Both the position numbers and the translations under genes were made by a program. The notes below the pieces were generated by a model. That model saw only the letters and a program-made list of their open reading frames with translations. It was not told the DNA's origin and ran no database searches. 6,468 nucleotides of DNA from an uncultured Chloroflexota bacterium (GTDB lineage: Bacteria; Chloroflexota; UBA4733): positions 1-6,468 of the forward strand of contig CALBSQ010000120.1 in assembly GCA_937967325.1 (NCBI GenBank), read 5' to 3'. Of this stretch, positions 1 through 4,620 are shown one piece after another. Numbering within the stretch: the stretch's first letter is position 1; every line of letters starts with the position of its first letter.

Positions 1-1
1 G

Positions 2-631
2 CTGGCCAGCGTCCCAGTGAATCAGGCTGTCACCGTCGCCGGCTACGCGGCGGGCGAGACCTTAGCTCCTGCCAACCCCATCTGGTACAGTGTCGTCACG
101 TCGCAAGGCAGCGGCTGGATGTATTCCGGGCTGGTCAGTCGGATCCCTCCGGTGCTGCAGCCGGCTGCGGCGGTGGCGCCGCCGCCAGGCCCGCTCCCCG
201 CTGCTATCGGCAACGGGCGGTCCATCGGCATCTCGCTTTCTCGACAGCACCTGTGGGCCTACGATGGCGGAAATGTCGCTTGGCAGGCCGACGTCACCAC
301 CGGCGCACCGGACAAGCCAACTCCGCCTGGGCTCTACGCTATCCAGAGGAAAATCCCCTTCTTCAAGTTCGTCTCTCCCTGGGCGCCCACGTCGCCGTTC
401 TGGTACCCCGATTCACCGACCCACTACGCGCTACAGTTCCGCTCCGACGGCTTCTACATCCACGACGCACCCTGGCGACCGTACTACGGCCCCGGCACCA
501 ACTTGCCGCACATGGACCCAGACGGCACAGTCCGCGCCGGCTCGCACGGCTGCGTGAACACCCAGCTCGACACCATCGAGTTCCTGGCGCCCTGGACGCC
601 GATCGGCGCGCCGGTGAATATTATCGCTTGA
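2..631 (+). CDS. L,D-transpeptidase (YkuD family) with SH3b-like domain, 5'-truncated by window edge
   Basis: The reading frame is open to the left edge, so the gene starts outside the window. A GTG at 17 would begin in the middle of a domain and is probably internal. Residue numbers here count from that GTG. Residues 1-43 look like the end of a bacterial SH3 domain (VTVAGYAAGE, WYSV, GSGWMYSGLV), which usually binds cell wall. A Pro/Ala-rich linker spans about 44-63. The YkuD catalytic domain runs from about 66 to the C-terminus, with HD in FYIHD (His149) and the active-site motif SHGCVN (His177, Cys179). The family forms 3-3 peptidoglycan cross-links or attaches proteins to peptidoglycan, using Cys as nucleophile, outside the membrane. 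The residue after CysVal is Asn rather than the common Arg; SHGCxN also occurs in characterised actinobacterial enzymes, so activity is expected. The signal or anchor segment must lie upstream. Family assignment is firm; the exact substrate is not. Confidence 0.93.
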   Translation: MASVPVNQAVTVAGYAAGETLAPANPIWYSVVTSQGSGWMYSGLVSRIPPVLQPAAAVAPPPGPLPAAIGNGRSIGISLSRQHLWAYDGGNVAWQADVTTGAPDKPTPPGLYAIQRKIPFFKFVSPWAPTSPFWYPDSPTHYALQFRSDGFYIHDAPWRPYYGPGTNLPHMDPDGTVRAGSHGCVNTQLDTIEFLAPWTPIGAPVNIIA

Positions 632-683
632 GGTGCGTACTTGGGGCCCATCACGCGGATGTGAGAGTATTGGCGCCGGAGCG

Positions 684-857
684 TTCACCCGCCGCTAAAG
701 CGGCGGGCTAACATGACAAAGCACCCTAAAGGGCGCTAGTACCCGCTACAAACGCGGACGAAGACCAAGATTATGGAACGCTACTCCAGTTTGCAGCGTA
801 TCCAGCCCGCTAAAGCGGGCTTCGTCTTGTTAGCCCGCCGCTTTAGCGGCGGGTGAA
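684..857. repeat. 174-bp REPIN/MITE-like element with perfect 30-bp inverted ends
   Basis: Bases 684-713 and 828-857 are perfect inverted copies of each other (30 of 30), and similarity continues inward with two mismatches over about eight bases. Each end contains its own palindrome, CCCGCCGC-TAAA-GCGGCGGG (688-707), inverted as 834-853. Between them are three smaller hairpins: 721-736 (CCC-TAAA-GGG core), 742-757 (degenerate, CCGC/GCGG arms) and 805-820 (GCCCGC-TAAA-GCGGGC, perfect). I see no target-site duplication at the ends and no coding capacity inside. Two inverted REP-type palindromes around a short spacer match the layout of REPINs, which are moved by RAYT (TnpA-REP) transposases. 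IS200/IS605-derived or MITE-type elements are the alternatives. No transposase gene is in the window. The inverted-repeat structure is seen directly; mobility is inferred. Confidence 0.8.
805..831 (+). terminator. Possible intrinsic terminator within the inverted-repeat element
   Basis: A perfect 6-bp GC stem with a TAAA loop (805-820) is followed by TTCGTCTTGTT, 7 T out of 11. This could end transcription from the transpeptidase gene, whose stop codon is about 170 bases upstream. The stem is short and the T-tract is interrupted, and the hairpin is also one of the repeat units of the surrounding element, so the terminator role is tentative. Confidence 0.3.
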
Positions 858-861
858 AGTT

Positions 862-897
862 GCGCATCGTATAGCATCCCAAGCATTGGGTATGCGC
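862..897. promoter_or_regulatory. Imperfect palindrome upstream of the -35 box, possible operator
   Basis: GCGCAT at 862-867 is mirrored by ATGCGC at 892-897. Inside it, GCATCCCA (874-881) can pair with TGGG-T-ATGC (887-895), giving eight pairs with one bulged T. It ends 15 bases before the -35 hexamer of the binding-protein gene, a place where a regulator could bind. No known operator consensus is recognised, so the role is a guess from position and symmetry. Confidence 0.25.
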
Positions 898-912
898 CAC
901 GGAGTAGTGCCA

Positions 913-941
913 TTGACTGCACTTCCATCCCCTGCTAGACT
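913..941 (+). promoter_or_regulatory. Sigma70-like promoter of the solute-binding protein gene
   Basis: TTGACT (913-918, 5 of 6 to the -35 consensus) and TAGACT (936-941, 4 of 6 to the -10 consensus) are separated by exactly 17 bases. A TG at 933-934 gives an extended -10. Transcription would start near 946-949, leaving a leader of about 75 bases before the ATG at 1023. It is the best promoter match that I see in the intergenic region. Confidence 0.6.
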
Positions 942-963
942 CCCAGAGTTCGTCGTTGCGTAC

Positions 964-995
964 GGTGGCCTCACCATGAATGGCGAGCTGCCACC
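964..995 (+). promoter_or_regulatory. 5'UTR stem-loop ahead of the binding-protein ribosome binding site
   Basis: GGTGGC (964-969) pairs with GCCACC (990-995). The stem continues with CTC (970-972) and GAG (985-987) after a two-base bulge (988-989), then one A/C mismatch (973, 984), then CCA (974-976) and TGG (981-983), closed by a TGAA loop. This gives twelve pairs starting about 16 bases after the predicted transcript start and ending eight bases before the Shine-Dalgarno sequence. It could stabilise the mRNA or tune translation. It matches no riboswitch class I recognise. Confidence 0.4.
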
Positions 996-1003
996 AAGAG
1001 GCG

Positions 1004-1013
1004 AGGGAGGAGA
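1004..1013 (+). promoter_or_regulatory. Shine-Dalgarno sequence for the 1023 start
   Basis: AGGGAGGAGA ends nine bases before the ATG at 1023. It is a near-consensus purine-rich site that fixes this start, and the encoded N-terminus is a complete signal peptide. An earlier ATG at 976 lies in a different frame inside the 5'UTR hairpin and has no comparable site. Confidence 0.8.
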
Positions 1014-1022
1014 AACATCACC

Positions 1023-2501
1023 ATGGTTACCCGACGAGCCTTATTGCAGGCCCTCGGCTTACTCGCCGTCGCCACTCCGTTGCTGCAGGCTTGTGGTGGT
1101 CAGGCTTCCGCCCCCACCACCTCGTCCGCGGCGCAGTCCTCGGCGGTCAGCGCCGCGCCGTCCACTGCGTCGGCGACGGTCGCCACCTCCGCTACCAGCG
1201 CCGCGTCGACTTCCAGCTCCGCAAGCACGAGCGCCGCCCCGAGCAGCGCCTCCGCTGCCACCAGCGCCGCGCCAACGCCAACACCGGCCCCGGCAAGTCA
1301 GCCGGGCCGGTCGGTCTCCATGAGCATCGGCACCTACGCCGGAGCCGGTGACGAGTGGCAGCGGTATTGGGCCAAACAGTGGGCGGCGAAGCATCCTGAG
1401 GTCACGCTTCGCATCGACGACATCGTCTACGGCGATATGGCCCAAAAGCAACTGACGGAGCTCGCGGCAGGCGATATGCAAGATGTCGTCTTTAGCGGCA
1501 TCAAGTGGTTCCCCTATTCCGTCTCCAAGGGTGCGTTCCGAAGTATCGACGACTACGTCAAGCAACAGGACCCCGGAATGAGTGACTTCTTCCAGACGGC
1601 GCTCACGAGCGCCAGCTTTGAGGGTAAGCTCTACGCGCTCCCCTATCTACTCCATCCCGGGAACCCCGCCCTCTTCGCCTACAACAAGGATCTGCTGACG
1701 CGACGTGGCGTCAAAGAGCCGACCGACGACTGGACCGTGGACGACTTCATCAACATCGGCAAGGCGACCACGGACATCGGCCAGAAGACCTACGGCACGA
1801 ACTATTGGCCAAGCACCTACTACGATTTCTGCTCGCTCGCCCGCACCTGGGGCGGCGACGACCTCTCGGCCGATGGCAAGCAGTTCACGTTCAACACCGA
1901 TTCCAAGTCGCAAGACGCAGCCCAATGGGCCGTCAATCTGCGGGTCATCAACCACGTGGCGCCGGGCCGTCAAGAGTCCAACGGCCTCTCCTTCACGGCG
2001 GGACAGTTCGCTATGGTGGAGTCCGGCTCCTACAACGTGCTGGTGCTCCAGAAGCAGGTCGGCGCCAAGTTCGAGGTGGGCTGGGCGCTGTTCCCGAAAG
2101 GGCCGACGGGCCTTCGCGGCTATCAGGGCTTCGTCGAGTGCTTCTCCATCTTTTCTGGTAGTAAGCAGCCGGAGCTCGCCTACGACTTGATCCAGATGGA
2201 GACGTCCAAGGATGCCGGCGTGTGGGCGGTGCTGAACAGCCAGTACCAGCCGAGCGCCCGCAAGTCGGTGTGGGCGGATCCCCAGATCCAGAAGATAACG
2301 CCGGTCTTCCAACGGGTCCTGAACTGGATGAGCTCGGTGAATGGTCCTTTCCCCATGCCCTATAACCTGCGTTTCACCGACGTCGAAAACGCATGGGAAA
2401 AGGCCATACCGCCGTTATTCTATGGCGAGGTCGCCTTCAACACGGGCATGCAGCAGATTCAGCAGGCCTGCGATGCTGTGGTGCAGATGCCCAGAACCTA
2501 G
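1023..2501 (+). CDS. Extracellular solute-binding lipoprotein, SBP family 1 (sugar-type ABC importer)
   Basis: This is a predicted membrane-anchored receptor that captures a solute, probably a carbohydrate, for an ABC importer. The N-terminus has a Tat-like TRR motif (residues 3-5), a hydrophobic core (7-21) and a lipobox LLQAC, so Cys24 would be lipidated. Residues 25-96 form an Ala/Ser/Thr/Pro-rich tether. The binding domain runs from about 97 to 492 and shows family 1 hallmarks: an early strand then helix (SMSIGTY, EWQRYWAKQWAAKHP), FEGKLYALPY (199-208), ALFAYNKDLLTRRGV (216-230), DDWTVDDF (235-242) and FTAGQFAMVESGSYN (324-338). Its 492 residues are somewhat longer than usual for the family, explained by the tether. 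It has its own promoter and stands alone: no permease or ATPase gene follows, so the partners must be encoded elsewhere. The ligand cannot be read from the sequence. Confidence 0.9.
   Translation: MVTRRALLQALGLLAVATPLLQACGGQASAPTTSSAAQSSAVSAAPSTASATVATSATSAASTSSSASTSAAPSSASAATSAAPTPTPAPASQPGRSVSMSIGTYAGAGDEWQRYWAKQWAAKHPEVTLRIDDIVYGDMAQKQLTELAAGDMQDVVFSGIKWFPYSVSKGAFRSIDDYVKQQDPGMSDFFQTALTSASFEGKLYALPYLLHPGNPALFAYNKDLLTRRGVKEPTDDWTVDDFINIGKATTDIGQKTYGTNYWPSTYYDFCSLARTWGGDDLSADGKQFTFNTDSKSQDAAQWAVNLRVINHVAPGRQESNGLSFTAGQFAMVESGSYNVLVLQKQVGAKFEVGWALFPKGPTGLRGYQGFVECFSIFSGSKQPELAYDLIQMETSKDAGVWAVLNSQYQPSARKSVWADPQIQKITPVFQRVLNWMSSVNGPFPMPYNLRFTDVENAWEKAIPPLFYGEVAFNTGMQQIQQACDAVVQMPRT
1095..1310 (+). 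other. Low-complexity Ala/Ser/Thr linker in the binding protein
   Basis: About 72 residues directly after the lipobox Cys consist almost only of Ala, Ser and Thr, changing to Pro/Thr/Ala (APTPTPAPAS) near the end. The segment is likely disordered and extended. It would hold the binding domain away from the membrane, and it is a candidate for O-glycosylation. At DNA level it is a run of similar GCC/AGC/TCC-type codons, prone to slippage and length change. Confidence 0.75.
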
Positions 2502-2504
2502 ATC

Positions 2505-2534
2505 GTTGCCGGCTAATCGGTATCCGGTGGCAAC
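2505..2534. terminator. Weak hairpin at the junction of the convergent genes
   Basis: GTTGCCGG (2505-2512) can pair with CCGG-TGGCAAC (2524-2534) through six outer and two inner pairs around a three-base bulge. It spans the junction of the two convergent genes, whose stop codons are 11 bp apart, and overlaps the end of the glycosyltransferase coding region. No T-run follows on either strand, so it is a poor match to an intrinsic terminator. I see no better terminator between the two genes. Confidence 0.2.
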
Positions 2535-4594
2535 AAGGACAGGCAACACTGGCCGCCGGAACGGACGTGGACGATGCCGAGCTGAACCTGATTGCTGCCG
2601 TCCGGTAGGTTCAGCCGCTGTTGTCCCTGGTACAGGCCTACGTTAAGTCGATAGTCGCCGGGCGGCAAATCACTCGGCAGGAGCACCCCATGCCGGTCGT
2701 ACACCACTTCACCGGGAGTCCATTGCCGCGTCGGGCGCAGGCCCGTCGCCGGCGGGCCGTCCTGTTGCGCGGCCAGTTGGCCGGACGCGCTGTCCAGGTG
2801 GACGAAGACCGTATAGTCGCCTCCCAAGGGCCGGACGTCACGCCAATCGATTTGGACGGCAACGGCGCCTCCAGGCGCCGCGCGGCTCGTGAACCGAGCT
2901 GCGTCGATGGCCACCAGTCCACCGAGCACCACGCCGGGTTGGCGCCGCGCGTTCGGCGCCGCCGCGAGATACAGTTGCAAGTCGGTGCCGGCTATCTGCT
3001 GCTGCCAGGCCAGATAGGCCAGGCTCACCAGCGCTTGTCGGCCGACTGGGGGAGTGTTCGACGCCTCGCCGCTCTCCGCGTACCACAGCCGCGAAGAGGT
3101 CTGAAGCAGACTGCCGATGATATGCGCAGCTTCCTGGGGAGTCGAATGCAAATAACTCTCCGTGGCGTCGGACGTCATGATGACGGCACAGTTCACCAGC
3201 GCGGGGCCGTTGCCGCAGCCGCCGTTGGTCCCCGGAAGCGCCGACGATTGTCCGTTGACGTCGGACGCCTGCCAGTTGGCTAATAGCATGTATTGAGCCC
3301 GCCGAGCGTGGTCGGAGAAAACCAGCGCGTCGCCGGCCTGAACGTGCGCCGCGACATACTGCAGTGGCTGATCCCGCGTCCACTCTATCGGCGCGCTCGA
3401 GGACTGGACGCCATACCAGGCAAGCTGAACAGCGAGCACCCCGGCCACGCCCGCCGCCGCGGCGAAGCGAAGGGAACGCCGCGCGTCCGTGAGCGCAATA
3501 CCTTGGAGGAGCACCACGAACGGCAGTAGCGCGACGATGTAACGACCGAGGCTCTCCAGCCGCTGCCACCGGAGCAGGACAAACGCCACCTCCATGGAGC
3601 CGAGCGCCAGACCGATCGGCACGATCACCTGAATACCAGGTGTGCTGAGGGGACGCCGCATGTCGCTGGCGCCGGAACGGTGGGACTCGCTTCGCCTCCA
3701 GCAGCACACTAGGCCGATGAGCACGGCGAGCAGCCAGCCGGCCGTCGCCAGCAACGTCACCACACTGGCGCTGCCGCCGACCACCGTCTTCGGAATGGTC
3801 GCCAGGTCAGCCGGCGATGGCAGCCGAGGGGCGGCATCGTATCCGGTGGTTCCATCCGCCATCTTGGCGAGCAGTTTGGGCAGGGCGTAGGCGTACCAGG
3901 GGAGCGCCAGCGCGACGCCGACGACCAGCGCCGCCGGTCCGAGGAGGGTTCCCTTGGTTCCGCCGCCATGGCGCCGCCGAGCCTGGGCGTACGCCGAGAC
4001 GAACACCACGACTTCCAACAGCAAGAAAAAGATGTGAAGATACCACATCAGCAAGGCTGCAACCGTCGCCAGCCCCAGCAAGAGCCCGTCGAACCAGCGT
4101 CCGTGCAATCCTCCACCAACATCGACAAATCGAAGCGTCAATAGCAACGTAAAGAGCGAGACGAATAGGCCGGGGACGAAGTCTCGTGTCGTTGCAGACA
4201 ATTGCAAGAACGCGGGCGACAGCGCGAGCAGCAACGCCGCTGCCAGCCCGGTCTGCCAGTTGCCCAGGCGCCTGCCAATGCGCTCGATGGTCACCAGCGC
4301 GAGCACGGCGCAGGCGATCGTCACGAACTTGGTTGTCGCGTACTGGATTCCGGCCAACGGGAACCAAACGTGCAGGAGTGCATAGTACAACGGTGGGTGG
4401 ACGTCGAGTGAGGTGTAGGCGAGCATCTGCGACAGGGGACTGAAGCCCAGGTCGACCGACAGGAAACCGTCCTGGCCCAGCTCGCTCACCCCGAAGACGC
4501 GCCAGGCGAGGCCCCAGGCCAGCAGCAGGATGACACACAGCAGTGGCAGCGCCCTTCGCATCTGCGCGCGCTGCCACTGCTGCTCGGCCGTCAC
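2513..4594 (-). CDS. GT39/PMT-like polytopic membrane glycosyltransferase with C-terminal beta-rich domain
   Basis: The protein resembles bacterial GT39/ArnT-like enzymes (GT-C fold), which move a sugar from a polyprenyl-phosphate carrier to an acceptor on the outer side of the membrane. About ten to twelve membrane segments lie between residues 14 and 394 (for example 14-34, 88-104, 114-131, 168-205, 217-238, 270-298, 321-342, 350-368, 374-394). The first outer loop has Asp42 and the motif DVHPPLYYALLHVW (64-77), the clearest family signature. After a soluble stretch (about 400-545), residues 550-680 resemble the beta-rich domain often appended in Chloroflexota homologues (QWTPGEVVYD, LPPGDYRLNVGLYQ). 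Two positions usually acidic are replaced: Gly43 after Asp42, and Thr in TTRDF (135-139). The start is GTG at 4594, with GAAGGG ten bases upstream; ATG at 4561 is an alternative. It follows the adaptor gene by 26 bp and is probably cotranscribed. Donor and acceptor are unknown. Confidence 0.85.
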   Translation of the reverse strand: MTAEQQWQRAQMRRALPLLCVILLLAWGLAWRVFGVSELGQDGFLSVDLGFSPLSQMLAYTSLDVHPPLYYALLHVWFPLAGIQYATTKFVTIACAVLALVTIERIGRRLGNWQTGLAAALLLALSPAFLQLSATTRDFVPGLFVSLFTLLLTLRFVDVGGGLHGRWFDGLLLGLATVAALLMWYLHIFFLLLEVVVFVSAYAQARRRHGGGTKGTLLGPAALVVGVALALPWYAYALPKLLAKMADGTTGYDAAPRLPSPADLATIPKTVVGGSASVVTLLATAGWLLAVLIGLVCCWRRSESHRSGASDMRRPLSTPGIQVIVPIGLALGSMEVAFVLLRWQRLESLGRYIVALLPFVVLLQGIALTDARRSLRFAAAAGVAGVLAVQLAWYGVQSSSAPIEWTRDQPLQYVAAHVQAGDALVFSDHARRAQYMLLANWQASDVNGQSSALPGTNGGCGNGPALVNCAVIMTSDATESYLHSTPQEAAHIIGSLLQTSSRLWYAESGEASNTPPVGRQALVSLAYLAWQQQIAGTDLQLYLAAAPNARRQPGVVLGGLVAIDAARFTSRAAPGGAVAVQIDWRDVRPLGGDYTVFVHLDSASGQLAAQQDGPPATGLRPTRQWTPGEVVYDRHGVLLPSDLPPGDYRLNVGLYQGQQRLNLPDGSNQVQLGIVHVRSGGQCCLSLLPPDTD

Positions 4595-4597
4595 CGC

Positions 4598-4613
4598 CGC
4601 GAAGCCCTTCGCG
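4598..4613 (-). promoter_or_regulatory. Intergenic hairpin covering the glycosyltransferase ribosome binding site
   Basis: In the minus-strand mRNA, CGCGAAG and CTTCGCG form a perfect 7-bp stem around two G residues. The likely Shine-Dalgarno sequence GAAGGG lies in the 5' arm and loop, and the GTG start follows three bases after the stem. The upstream stop codon is eight bases before the stem, so a ribosome finishing the adaptor would melt it. This suggests translational coupling of the two genes. The structure is seen; the effect is inferred. Confidence 0.4.
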
Positions 4614-4620
4614 AACTGGG

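Noticed and set aside
17..631. GTG at 17 as the true start of the transpeptidase
   Set aside because: The frame is open to the window edge, the protein would start inside an SH3b-like domain, and it would lack any signal peptide; an internal codon of a truncated gene is more likely.
684..857. CRISPR-like or tRNA-like structure in the intergenic region
   Set aside because: The repeats are inverted palindromes rather than regularly spaced direct repeats, and no cloverleaf or anticodon arm can be drawn.
853..1323. Plus-strand frame starting in the right inverted repeat and overlapping the binding-protein gene
   Set aside because: Its start lies in the repeat, its product is Pro/Arg-rich low complexity, and it shadows the Ser/Ala linker of the real gene.
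2838..3707. Minus-strand 289-codon frame inside the glycosyltransferase
   Set aside because: It is an Arg/Ala/Gly-rich out-of-frame reading of a gene with clear membrane segments and family motifs; it arises from high GC content.
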